Below the pieces are notes generated by a model that was not told the origin of the DNA, did not search any database, and saw only the letters and a program-made list of their open reading frames with translations. The translations under genes and the position numbers were made by a program. This document shows positions 1 to 11,900 of a stretch of DNA of 64,000 nt, in pieces; position 1 is the stretch's first letter, and the number at the start of each line of letters is the position of its first letter. This DNA comes from Ignavibacteria bacterium (lineage in GTDB: Bacteria > Bacteroidota > Ignavibacteria > Kapaibacteriales > UBA2268), in NCBI GenBank assembly GCA_016844745.1, contig JAERMQ010000038.1, positions 1 to 64,000 on the forward strand. Direction: 5' to 3'.

Positions 1-3000
1 AAGTATTACCGACATTAACATTAAATGGTTATACCGGTGCAATAACCTGGCATCAATATAAGGACGGAGGTCCTTATTCGAATGCTACCGATTATAACTC
101 AAGTACATTCGGTGGACATGCATTAAACGCTACAGATTATATTACACCAGCAACATATACAATATGGGCAGAAGTAACAAGCGGAGTATGCTCAACAGCA
201 TTATCATCTAATACAGTAACCATACTTGTTAATCCGCCGATTTATCCACCATCTGTTACAACAGTAATGGATCCTCCATACACACCGATATGCGAAGGTG
301 TTGGAACAATTGAATTGGATGTATCAGCATTTAACGTTAATACATATCAATGGAAGGTTTCGACAAATGGTACAACATGGAATAATTTGTCCAACGGTGG
401 ATACTATTCAGGTGTAAGCACAGCATCACTGACAATAACACAACCATCGGCAACGATAGACGGTTATGAATACAGATGCCAGATGCTACCGTTAAGTGGA
501 TGTTCTGAAACAGTATATTCCAGTTCTGCAACAGTAACGGTTGACCCGACATCAGTTGGCGGAAGCGTTTCTCAATCTGCTACAACAATTACAACTTACG
601 GCAGCGCAACATTTACTCTTGGAAGTAATTTGGGTGGTGTAACATGGATGGAATCGACAGATGGTGGAAATAGCTTCTTCACAGTTGGTTATTCACCCAC
701 ATCTTACGAACCAATGTATATACTCAACAATCCGAATACTCCTGCTGAGCATAGGATTTTTGCTTCCTCGCAAAGCGGTGTATGTAATTCTGCAAATTCA
801 AATACCGTAACAATTTGGGTTAATCCGGCTTCGTTCGGAGGATATGCAAGCTTGATGCCAACCAATGGTTATGCTTGTAACGGTGATTCACCGACATTTA
901 CTCTTACAGCCGAGTCCGGTACATTTATCTGGCAGAAATCAACTGATGACGTTACATTCAGTAATGTTAACGGTTCCCAGAATAACCATGCCTTCTCGGA
1001 AAGTTTGACTGTTGGAACATATTACTATCGTGCTGCAGTTACATACTATCCGGATAATACTGAATATTCCAATTCGTTAACTGTCACCGTAAGCGAGACA
1101 CCCGGCGGAACAATTGCTTCTACAGATGTTAATGTATGCTACTTAAACAGCGCTATATTAACACTGTCGTCGCATACCGGCGCTATTAACTGGCAGTATT
1201 ATTTTGATGGTAACTGGGTAGATGTTTTCTATTATTATAATGGTATGACGAGTCTTGAACTTCCTTCAAGTTACCAAACTGAAACAAAGATGTATAGGGC
1301 ATTGCTCTCAAATCCTGGCTGTACTGATGTTGCAACTACAAATACTGCAACCATTACGGTTCATCCATTGCCGACACCAAGTATAACAGGCAATCCTAAT
1401 GTTTGTGTTAACCAGATGGGTTCAACTTTTGGAATAAGTAATCCCGTATCCGGTAATACCTATCTATGGTCGGTATCGAGCGGTGGAACGATTTCAGGTT
1501 CTAATTCGAATACTTCTGTTTCCATTAACTGGAGTAGTCTTTCAGGACAAGAAACCGTAAACGTACTTGAAACTACTGCGGCAGGATGTACTGCAACACC
1601 AGTGGATCCATATATGGTAACAGTTCATGAGTTGCCGGTAATATACGTTACACCCGAAGCCTTCGTACAGTGCGGACCTTCGGATGCTGCAACATTCACT
1701 GCAGAAGCGAATGAACCCGGAATGACTTTCGTCTGGTACAATTACGATTGGATGCAGGTATATGCCGGTAATCCGTTTATGACAACAATAACAGGACCAT
1801 ATTATTGTGTTGGAACTTCGACGTACGGATGCTCTAATACATTTGGTTCACAGGTTATAGTGTATCCTAATGAACCATTAACTTCCAATACTATTACTTC
1901 CATTTCAGGTGTTAGTACAGATGTATTTACTATTGACTATTCCAATACATCCGGTGTAACAGGATATATTATTAGTATTGCTCAAAACGACGGATTTACC
2001 GGAGCTGTATCAACGACAATAACTGATTTGAGCGCTACATCTCATCAATTCACCGGATTGACAAAGAATACTACATACTACGTAAGAATGTTAGGATATG
2101 ATAACTGCGGCAACTTCTCTGCTTACTCAAATACAGTAAGCCAGAGAACATTGAATCCGACAATTACAGTTACGGGTACTTCATTCGACTTCGGTAATGT
2201 TCCGGCTATGACAAATTCGACTGCAACATTCTTTACAGTGAGTGGTTCGGAATTGTATCCCGGAGCTCCGATAGTTTTGACAGCGCCAACTTTCTTTACT
2301 ATAAGTCAGGGCGCAACTTATGGAAGCAGTCTTACATTGCCATCTACAAATGGTTCTGTAAGTTCTTCGACGATTTGGGTGCGCTTCGAGCCGACAATGT
2401 ACGGTATGCAATCCGGTAATATTTCCTTAACAAGTACTTCTGCTACAACTCAAATGGTAGCGCTGACCGGTATGGGCTATATTACTCAGAACGCAATAAC
2501 TTCACTCAACGGAGTAAGCACAGATGTTATGACAGCTAATTATACTCTTGTAACAGGCGGTCATACTCATTACAGGATACAGCGCGCAACAGATGAAAAC
2601 TTCACATCGCCCACAACTGCGACGATTACGAATCTGAGCGCTACATCTTATCAGTTTACCGGATTGAGCAAGAATACGACATATTACGTTAGAATGGCAG
2701 CATTCGATGCGAGCGGCAATCAAGGCGCTTGGTCTTCAACAGTAAGTCAGAGAACGTTGAATCCGACAATTACTGTTACTGGTGGTCCATTCGACTTCGG
2801 TAATGTGCCGGCTGCTACAAGTTCAAGTGCTTCATCCTTTACCGTAAACGGTTCGGAATTGTTTGCCGGTGCGTCAATTGACTTGGCAGCGCCGACTTAC
2901 TTTACAATATCTTTGACTGAATCTTCCGGATTTGGTAGTAGCTTAATGCTATCATCGTCATCCGGTATATTCGGTTCATCTGTCGGTACAACCCCTATTT

Positions 3001-5615
3001 GGACTCGCTTCGACCCGACAGGTTATGGAACGCAATCAGGTAATATATCATTATCGAGTACTTCTGCAACTAATCAAACTGTAGCTGTTACCGGTATGGG
3101 TTATATTACTCAGAATTCGATTACATCAATTACAAATATTAGTACAGATGTTATGACTGCTAATTACACACTTGTAACAGGCGGTCATACCAAATATCAG
3201 ATAGAGCGTGCTACCAATGCGAACTTTACATCGTCAACGACGTTTACGATTTCTGATATTAGCACTACTCTTACATCCTATCAACTTACCGGATTGAGTA
3301 AGAATACTACTTATTATGTTAGAATGGCTGCATTCGATGCAAGCGGTAATCAAGGCTTATGGTCAACGACTATTAGCCAAAGGACGCTTAACCCAACGCT
3401 GGTTCTTTCGGCGTCTTCTCTCACTTACGGACAAACTGAAAACGGATTGGTATCGACTTCTCAAAACTTTACCGTATCCGGTACGGAACTGCATACAGCA
3501 TCAATAAGTCTGAGCACAGGTTCAAGTAGTTTCTCGTTATCAACTAATAACAGTTCATTCGGACCGAGTGTAACCTTGTCCAGCCCGGCATCATCTAATT
3601 ATGGTTATGATTTCTCGGCTGCGACAATCTATGCACGCTTCGAGCCGCACGGTTTAGGAACTTTAACCGGTACGATGACTGCTTCAAGCACTTCTGCAAC
3701 AGACCAGACTATTAGTCTTTCCGGTCTGGCTATAGCAGCAAGACCTACTGTTCAGGCACATGACGTAGCATTCTATTATGATGCAGCCGGTACGGTATCA
3801 TTCAGCTTTACAAATGGAAATGCTGTTGATGGAAGATTAGTTGTTTTGGGAGTAGGAACAACCCTTGAAAATGCAGATATTGGAACCACCTTCCCAACAG
3901 ATGGAACATATTACACATCTCCATCTACCGACTGGAATTCCAATACCAATACCCTATCCGATTTAGTTTACGGTACAGCTAAGGTTGTAGGATTCGGTTC
4001 AGCAACTAATTATACTATTACTAATGTTCCGACCAGCGAAGATGTCTGGGTAAGAGTATTCGAATACAACGGCAGCACGACGACAACATCATTCTTAAGA
4101 TCGACAGCTACCTTGAATCCGAATCAAGTTAAATACCTGACATTCAGTACTATTGGAAATCAGGCAAACACTTCGATGTCAAGCGCTGTAGTAACAGTCC
4201 AATCGTTTACTATCAGTTCTGTTGACAGGGCAGGGGCAGCAGTTTATGCTCCTTCAGCCGGTGTTGCTTGTACAATAGATAAATATGGTACAGGTATATC
4301 GACTACTTCAACTTTATCGGCAGGTACAACTCATTCTATTACTTCAGGTAATCAGACGGTTCCTGTAGCTACTTTAGCCATAACTTCAACTACATTTGGT
4401 TCTTACGATAACCCAATGGCATTGAGAGTATCGGCTACTGATTACTTCTCCGGTTATAGTACAACATTTGGTGTACAACCTACAGAACCTTCAGTTGGTG
4501 CAACAAACGTTATCTTAACTGCAACGGGAACCGGTACAGTAACATATAAGAGACAATACAGCGGTGCTGAAAGCGCAACTGCACCCAATAGGGTGAAGAC
4601 TTTGATTCTTATCAATAATAATGGAACTTGCGCTGACCCGACAGACGGTAAATGGTATAAGGATGAAACATATTCAAGTTCAGCTCAAACGATAGCATTT
4701 AATTCTTCGACTACGCAAACTAAATTATCTGATAATTCAACCGTAGCAGTTGGTGTTGTGTCGGCTTCATATACTCAAGGAAACATTGTGTTCTGCACTG
4801 TCAGCAACATGACAAGCAATTTCTGTAACGGTGTATTGTACCTTAACGGTAAATTGATTAACTTCTATGGAGCAAAGACAGGCAGTCTTGCAACAGGTCA
4901 AAGTGGCTCGGATTATCATGCGGTTAATTACAAGACAACCGGTGTTACAAAGAACGATTATCGTGCATCTGTAACTTGTAAGGAATCTAAAAACGGTATC
5001 GATGCAGAATTGATAGCATTCAATGCAAATTCAACTAACAGACACGTAAACACAGATTGGGCAACAAGAACCGAAATCGGTGTTATCGGATATGAGTTGT
5101 ACAGGGCAGAAATGAATGACGGCTTGAAAGAATACAACTTCTCAAGAGTCGCTTCCTATCTGTCAAATGCATCACTCGTTGCTTCGAACAGTCAGAGCGG
5201 CGGCAACTACAAGTATGTCGATAACGACCCAACATTGAAACTTGGAAAAACTTATCTGTACAAACTCGTATTTGTCGGAATTGACGGTCAGGAATATGAC
5301 TTGGATGCTCAATTCGTAACAATTCTCTCGATGAGTAATTCTTCCTCAAATATGTATGTGAGCGAATTAATGCCTAATCCGGCAAGCGAAGAATTGAACT
5401 TTACACTCGAATTGGCAACCGAAGAGCAAGTTAATATTGAAGTATTCGATATTGCAGGCAATTCTATTGACATACCTGTCGATGGTATTGTTTACAAACC
5501 CGGAATTACAAACTTCAAGATTAAACTTAACGACCGTTATGCTTCCGGTACATACATAATGCAAGTAAGTGCAGGAAATGAGTTTATTATGCAGAAATTC
5601 TCTGTTGTGAAATAA
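1..5615 (+). CDS. Giant secreted multidomain protein with T9SS type A sorting domain (5' end outside window)
   Basis: The frame is open from base 3, 88 codons before the first ATG at 267, so this is the 3' part of a longer gene. The visible ~1870 residues are Ser/Thr/Asn-rich and consist of Ig/PKD-like modules in the first third (recurring 'NTVTI.VNP' ends), then three FN3-plus-beta-domain modules, then a less repetitive region. A conserved FN3-like domain ('GVIGYELYRAE') comes before a final ~80 residues that fit the T9SS type A sorting domain ('VSELMPNPASEELNF' to 'QKFSVVK'). Known role of the domain: it targets cargo across the outer membrane through the Por system, where it is cleaved and often attached to surface lipopolysaccharide. 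Inferred role: surface adhesin or matrix protein; no catalytic motif is visible. The two following genes are paralogous at the C-terminus. A strong terminator follows the stop. Confidence 0.9.
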   Translation, partial: VLPTLTLNGYTGAITWHQYKDGGPYSNATDYNSSTFGGHALNATDYITPATYTIWAEVTSGVCSTALSSNTVTILVNPPIYPPSVTTVMDPPYTPICEGVGTIELDVSAFNVNTYQWKVSTNGTTWNNLSNGGYYSGVSTASLTITQPSATIDGYEYRCQMLPLSGCSETVYSSSATVTVDPTSVGGSVSQSATTITTYGSATFTLGSNLGGVTWMESTDGGNSFFTVGYSPTSYEPMYILNNPNTPAEHRIFASSQSGVCNSANSNTVTIWVNPASFGGYASLMPTNGYACNGDSPTFTLTAESGTFIWQKSTDDVTFSNVNGSQNNHAFSESLTVGTYYYRAAVTYYPDNTEYSNSLTVTVSETPGGTIASTDVNVCYLNSAILTLSSHTGAINWQYYFDGNWVDVFYYYNGMTSLELPSSYQTETKMYRALLSNPGCTDVATTNTATITVHPLPTPSITGNPNVCVNQMGSTFGISNPVSGNTYLWSVSSGGTISGSNSNTSVSINWSSLSGQETVNVLETTAAGCTATPVDPYMVTVHELPVIYVTPEAFVQCGPSDAATFTAEANEPGMTFVWYNYDWMQVYAGNPFMTTITGPYYCVGTSTYGCSNTFGSQVIVYPNEPLTSNTITSISGVSTDVFTIDYSNTSGVTGYIISIAQNDGFTGAVSTTITDLSATSHQFTGLTKNTTYYVRMLGYDNCGNFSAYSNTVSQRTLNPTITVTGTSFDFGNVPAMTNSTATFFTVSGSELYPGAPIVLTAPTFFTISQGATYGSSLTLPSTNGSVSSSTIWVRFEPTMYGMQSGNISLTSTSATTQMVALTGMGYITQNAITSLNGVSTDVMTANYTLVTGGHTHYRIQRATDENFTSPTTATITNLSATSYQFTGLSKNTTYYVRMAAFDASGNQGAWSSTVSQRTLNPTITVTGGPFDFGNVPAATSSSASSFTVNGSELFAGASIDLAAPTYFTISLTESSGFGSSLMLSSSSGIFGSSVGTTPIWTRFDPTGYGTQSGNISLSSTSATNQTVAVTGMGYITQNSITSITNISTDVMTANYTLVTGGHTKYQIERATNANFTSSTTFTISDISTTLTSYQLTGLSKNTTYYVRMAAFDASGNQGLWSTTISQRTLNPTLVLSASSLTYGQTENGLVSTSQNFTVSGTELHTASISLSTGSSSFSLSTNNSSFGPSVTLSSPASSNYGYDFSAATIYARFEPHGLGTLTGTMTASSTSATDQTISLSGLAIAARPTVQAHDVAFYYDAAGTVSFSFTNGNAVDGRLVVLGVGTTLENADIGTTFPTDGTYYTSPSTDWNSNTNTLSDLVYGTAKVVGFGSATNYTITNVPTSEDVWVRVFEYNGSTTTTSFLRSTATLNPNQVKYLTFSTIGNQANTSMSSAVVTVQSFTISSVDRAGAAVYAPSAGVACTIDKYGTGISTTSTLSAGTTHSITSGNQTVPVATLAITSTTFGSYDNPMALRVSATDYFSGYSTTFGVQPTEPSVGATNVILTATGTGTVTYKRQYSGAESATAPNRVKTLILINNNGTCADPTDGKWYKDETYSSSAQTIAFNSSTTQTKLSDNSTVAVGVVSASYTQGNIVFCTVSNMTSNFCNGVLYLNGKLINFYGAKTGSLATGQSGSDYHAVNYKTTGVTKNDYRASVTCKESKNGIDAELIAFNANSTNRHVNTDWATRTEIGVIGYELYRAEMNDGLKEYNFSRVASYLSNASLVASNSQSGGNYKYVDNDPTLKLGKTYLYKLVFVGIDGQEYDLDAQFVTILSMSNSSSNMYVSELMPNPASEELNFTLELATEEQVNIEVFDIAGNSIDIPVDGIVYKPGITNFKIKLNDRYASGTYIMQVSAGNEFIMQKFSVVK
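1876..3735 (+). repeat. Three tandem ~200-codon modules (FN3 + ASH-like beta domain)
   Basis: Within the first gene, a fibronectin type III domain ('FTGLTKNTTYYVRM', 'LTGLSKNTTYYVRM' and similar) followed by a second beta domain ('FDFGNVPA' in the first two copies, ending 'ALTGMGY' or similar) is repeated three times with a period of about 600-630 bases. The similarity is visible at DNA level ('ccggattgagcaagaatac' and close variants), so the amplification is fairly recent or maintained by recombination. The second domain resembles the choice-of-anchor D/ASH type, but I assign that only tentatively. Confidence 0.75.
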
Positions 5616-5997
5616 ACCGAAAATAAAAAAAACGGGCTGGGCATTTTGCCCACGCCCGTTTTTTTTTAACTCAATAAAGATTAATTGAATATTAATATTA
5701 GATGAATTTCATTAATTTTTTTTATTATCTCTTGGAATTCAATGAATTATTATTTATTTTTGATAGTTCAATATAAATGAAAGATTTTGATTTATAAGAT
5801 TTTATTGTAGTTATTTAATTATATTTTTATTCAGTTTTAAAAATATAATTTATTACCGTTGAAACAGCGCATGTTTACTATGTTGTAGCAGTTTATTATA
5901 AATTGCTGAAGAATATTATTTTTATTTTACTATCAGGAAAAAATCAAAAAAGAAATTTTTTATAATAAATAACATTATTAAAATAATTGAGGTTTTT
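5616..5997. other. Intergenic region with terminator and possible promoter
   Basis: This is 382 bases of very AT-rich sequence. It holds the terminator at 5632-5668 and a weak Bacteroidota-type promoter candidate on the plus strand (CTTG at 5731-5734, 20-base spacer, TATTTTTG at 5755-5762). A GAGG Shine-Dalgarno-like motif lies 9 bases before the next ATG. I see no gene in it. Confidence 0.5.
5632..5668 (+). terminator. Rho-independent terminator after first T9SS cargo gene
   Basis: ACGGGC-T-GGGC pairs with GCCC-A-(C)-GCCCGT around a small loop, followed by a run of nine or more T. It begins 16 bases after the stop codon. Confidence 0.9.
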
Positions 5998-8900
5998 ATG
6001 AAAAGAAATTACGTATCTAAAATTTTCCTTATCCTCATTGCTTTTGCTATAAGTCTATCGACTGCATACTCTGCACAGTGGTATGTCAGCACAACAGGCG
6101 ATGATGCCAACAGTGGTACAATTTCAACATCACCACTCCGCACAATAGGAGAAGCAGTCAGCAGGGCTACAGCAAGTTCCACGATAAATATTGCATCAGG
6201 CTTCTATGATGAATATTTAGCATTGAACAAAAGTTTGTTCATCGCCGGAACAAATGCTACGACTAATGCAATTTATATTTCGAACAATGCAATGCTCACA
6301 TCCGGCTCAGGCGGTCTCTGGGCAGATTATGTGACTGTGGCTTCCGGTTCGAAAATTCAGGACGGTATTAACTTGGTTGTATCCGGCGGTACGATGGACG
6401 TTGCAGCCGGTACGTTTTATGAAAATCTTACAATCAACAAAAACTTTATTTTCAATGGTTCGGTTAGCGGCAATACTCCAACAACGATTTTAAGCGGAGA
6501 ATGGTCTGAAAGCCAATTATTTGCACCTGCCATTAAGATTATGTCCAACACAGTAACCGATTTGACAATAGAAAATTTGGAAATTACTGACTTCATGGCT
6601 ACTAATTCTACAACCCCACAAGCCGGAATTTTGCTTGAGGATGGTAACCATCATATCAATCTGAATAATCTTTTTATCCATATAATTGACAATCCGAGTC
6701 CAACTGTTAACAAAGGCTACGGTGTTTATATTGGTGCCAACAGTTACGTCTCAATTGAAAATAGTAAAATTACAAATAATAAAGAAGCAAATATTTTTAT
6801 CGAAAACACTGCTGGTTCGGATAATTATCCATCAAATTTATCAATTATTAATAATGAAATAAACGGCAGAAAGAAAGGAATCGTCTTTGCTTCTACCGGT
6901 ATGAGCGATGATGCGGGAATGATAAATACATCCACAATATCAGGAAATAAAATAACCGGTTATACTTCTTCAAGTTTCGCTATAACAAATCCTACATCTA
7001 CTAAACTTAATGTTAAGCGAAATTATTGGGGGACATGTAATTTGTTTACAATTGATGGTATGATGTCGAGTATTGATATCGATTATATTCCTTTCTGGCT
7101 CGATGCCAACAAGACGAATCTGAGTGCAGATTCTCCTACAACTGAAGCACGAAATATTGTATTTACTTCAGCTTCGGACACCGAAATCAGACTCCGGTGG
7201 GTAAATGGCAACGGCTCGGGAAGATATGTTTATTACGGACCTTCTAACTCCATTTCCAGCGCAACTCTTGGATATGATGGTACTGGCAATACTGCCGTGA
7301 TTGGCGGTTTGCAACCTGCAACTGACTATTGGTTTTGGATTATTGAATATAATACCTTTTCTTGCAATGAGGTGCCTTATCAAGTTTCTAATCCGGTAGG
7401 TCAAACAATTTCAACTTATAATCCGAGAATGAAAACGACCCGCCCGAATATCAGCATGGCTATTCTCGGGGAATCACAACTAATTAGCGGTAACTTTACG
7501 AAAGAAGTTTGCAACGGCTTTCCGTTCAATCTTTATTTGGTTATGAAAGCAGGCAGCGCTCAGGGAAGTGTAGCTACTTTTAATTATGGTGGTATGAATA
7601 CTTCCGTTGGCTCATCAAATTGGTCTGCAACATCTCCAAGTACGGCTACTTATACCGTCAATGCCAATGCGGCATCAAATGTAAGTTTGGTGACTGCTTA
7701 TGATGCTATGGGAAGAAGTTGCGTTATCAGCCAGCCGAATGTTACACATAGCATTACATTGAAATTCCCACCAAATGCACCCACATTATCTGCACCCGGC
7801 GCTCCCGCTTGCAGTACATTCGTAGCAAATTGGGTTGATGTGTCAAATGAAAATTATTATACCGTTGAAGTTGCTACGAGCAGTACATTCGGAGCAACCA
7901 CCGTTTCCAGCGGAACTGTAACGAGTAATACTGTGAATAAGGAAATCTCCGGTTTGAACCAAGGCACAAAATACTGGTATCATGTAATTGCTACCAACGA
8001 GTGCGGTTTCAATACCAGTTCTTCCGGCACGGTTACAACATTGGGCGGACCAATAGCCGCCCCTCTTAATCTGAACGGAACAGCCGGCTGCACAAGTGTT
8101 TCTTTAACATGGTCTGCTGCTACCGGTGCAACAAGTTATCAGGTAATAGGTTCGCCTAATTCCGATTTAAGCAATCCTACTGCAACACATACTATTACTT
8201 CAACTTCGGATGTATTCTCATCGCTTTCCGGTGGTACTGATTATTATTTTGCCGTAAGAGGCGCTAATCAGTGTGGCTCTGTTGGTACATGGACATCGAC
8301 TTATCATTTAGCGACTCTTCCAACAACACCAAATACCCCAACGGCATTAATGGCAACTAATGTATCATGCTATAACTTTACGGCAACATGGACCCCGGCA
8401 GTCTTTATAGAAGGCGGTTCGCCCGGTTCCTCTTCATATACTTCTTCTAATACATGGACAAGCCCTCAAGTGAATGGTCCATCAATAATAACTACCATAG
8501 GTAACTACGTTTACTTGTTAAATGGAAACATTGTACAAGTATATACAAGTAATGGTGTTAATGCAGGCACTATTTCATTTACAGGTATTAATACACCTAT
8601 GAGTATTATTGGAACTCCAGGCAATCTTTATATTGGAGATTGGGGTGGTTCAATTCACAGTTTCACGGGTTCCGGTGCTAACTTTACACAAGGTGGTTTT
8701 TTTGGAGTTGGCGGACAGGCATTAACAATCGGAATGGATGGTTATTTATATTCATTCAATAATACAACAGTCAATAAATATAATTTATCAAATACATCTC
8801 AAACATTTGCTAATTTCCCGTTTGATGCTTTTGAATTGAGCACTCCGGCAGGAATAGTAGTTGATGCATCAGGGAACCTGTATTTAACTGATGAAGCAGG

Positions 8901-11900
8901 ATTTTTATATAAATATAATCCGTCAAATACAACACCGGTTTACAGTAATTCAACAACATTTGGGAGTGAGGAATTCAGCGCTCCAAGAGGCATTGTATTT
9001 AATGGTGAAGGTGATTTACTCATTGCAGATAGTGAGTTTGCTTCGAATAGAATCAAGAAATTCACGACAAGCGGTTCCTTCGTCGATACATTGAACTGGT
9101 CATCAATAGGCGGACACTTTATGTTGTCTCCTAATTCTCTGGCTGTTGACGGAAACGGCAATTTATATGCACAAGTGGATGATAACGTATTCTTTATTCA
9201 AAAATTCACGTTAACTACAACAGGTACAGTTGGCGGAACAAATAAAACACCAAGTGCTTATAATGTACAGGTTGCATCCAATCCTACATTTGCAAATGTA
9301 GTCTTTACCGGTTCTACATCCAATAATTCTACTAATTATTTGAATGTTGCAACAGGAATCGAACCCGGTCTGACATATTACTACAGAGTAACAGCATCGA
9401 ATTCCTGCGGAACATCGAGCTTCTCTAATTCAATTACGGTTAACTCTATTGCCTTGCCTGTAGCACCAACTTCAGCAACAGCATCTAATGCTACCTGTAC
9501 TACGATTAATCTTGGCTGGGCATCTGTTTCAGGGGCAACAGGTTATAAAGTAGCAAAATATGTTGGGACAACTGCTCCTACTTTAACTTATTCAGATGTT
9601 GGTACTTCAACAACATTCCAATTTACCGGTCTTGCTGGCGGTACTACTTATACTTATGTTATTGCTGCTTATAGTGCTTGTAACAGTTCAGCAACATTAT
9701 ATGCAAGTACTTTGACAGGTTCTATGTCAACTTTGGCAATTCCTTCAGCAGCAGGAACAATCACTGGGCAGACTCATATCTGCAACAATAATTCGGCAAC
9801 ATTTTCTGTGCCTCCGATTGCTAATGCTACTTCTTATGTCTGGTCTTTAGACGGAACATCGATTACTACGAGTAGCAGCAATACTGTAACAGTTACATTT
9901 GCTCCTCCCTCAACATCATATTCGACTGTATCTGTTTATGGTTCTAATATGTGTGGAACCGGAACTCCATCGAGTTTAGTAGTATATGTTTATAAAGGAT
10001 TAACTGGTAATATCACACCTGCAACTATTCCTGCTTATTGCGCCAATGATGTTATTAATCCTACATTGACTTCTACCAGCCCGCTCGATGCGAATTTCAC
10101 ATTATCATATCAATGGATGAGCAGCAGTTCATTCAATGGAGTCTATATCCCTGTGAACACCGCATCGACTCGCTCTCTTTCACCGGTTATTACTGCACCC
10201 GGTCTTTACTACTACAAATTGATTGTGACTGTTTCTGATGCTTCTAAGGCATTATGCAGCGCAACGACATCGAGTTATGTTTGCATTGTAGTAAACCCGA
10301 TACCGGATGTTGTCACACATCAATATTACTCAACATGCCAGTACTCACCGTTCTCAGCTTCAGTATCATTTAATACTCCTTACAATGCGAATGATTATTC
10401 GTATATGTGGAGCTTTACCGGACTTACACCTGGCACAGGTATGAACGGCGATTATGTAGCTGGAACATTTCCATCGAATCCGGATAGAATACCGGTTTCG
10501 CAATGGAATTCAGTAGGCGAAAAGATGTTTAAATGCGTTGTGACCAATAATACAACTCAATGCAGCAATACCGTTACATTCCATGTTTATGTTACCGAAA
10601 AACCGGTTGTTACAATATCACATGATGTTATGAACGAAGAAAATTCAACCACTGTGACATTATGTAATGATATTACTTTAACAGCATCGCACAATATGCC
10701 AACATCAGCCTCATTTACTTATTTCTGGACATTAAACGGTAATTCCATTGATAATAACAGTGCTGTATTGGTTGTACCAAGTTCAAGTACAACAAGCTTC
10801 GGATTGTACGAAGTAACGGTTGTAGAGCGTGATGAACATAATTCAACAGGCTGTTCCTCCGATATTTCTAATGGTATATACATCAGGCAGCCATTGACGC
10901 CAAATCAACCTGCACTGTCCATTACTCATAAAGGTTCACATAACTTTACAATCGATGTAACTAACAAATCCGAAGAAAGCGTTACCGGTTACGATATTTA
11001 TATTTCAGATAATAATGCATTTGCAAATGCCGATATCTACCTGAATGTACCTAAACTACAAATACCGATGGAATTCAGTGAGTTAGGCGGCGAGAACATG
11101 TTACCCGGAACTGCTTATTTTGTTAAGTTCGTTCCGTTTAATGGCTGCACTTCAATGTCGGATTATACAAGCACATTGACCTTAACTACCTTTAGCCCTA
11201 CATACACATTTGCCGAAACAATTCCCTTCGACGGATATAATTTCGGTATTGTTATTAAAGGACAGGTTTCATCGACAAGTCAGACATTCCATTTCTCAGC
11301 TACACAAATTCCTGAAGGAGAATTTTTTGATATTTCCCCGGCTTATGGAATTCGTATAAGATATAATGGAACCAATTATGATTATAATGTTAATTCTCCT
11401 GAAAACACCGTACCACTTACATTGACAGCCGGTTCGAGCAATACTATCGGAGCTATCTTTGAAGTATTTTTCGCTCCGCCCGAAGCTGATTATTACTCTT
11501 GGTCGGCAGGAGTCTTTTATTCGGAATTGTGGACAATAGGTCAACCCGAACCTACATTCATAACTGTAAATGGTATAGGTTTGCTTGAGCCACCTACAAC
11601 TCAAGCCGGTCCGATTGCATTTACCAAAGATGCTAATGGAGCATTTGAATTTAACTGGGGCGCAGGAAACGGTAATGGTAGAATCGTTGCAATGAGTATC
11701 AACAACTCATTAACATGGACTCCTTCTGCTGCAACTTCTTATTCTGACCCTAGAGTTGGTGGTGTAACACAATGGAATCCATCATCCGGTAACGACTTTA
11801 TGGTAGTTGCAGCTTCTGCAAGTTATTCGAATAATAATACTATGAACTCCGTTACTGTAACAAATGTTCCCGATGGTGCAACGATATTTGTTAAGGTTTT

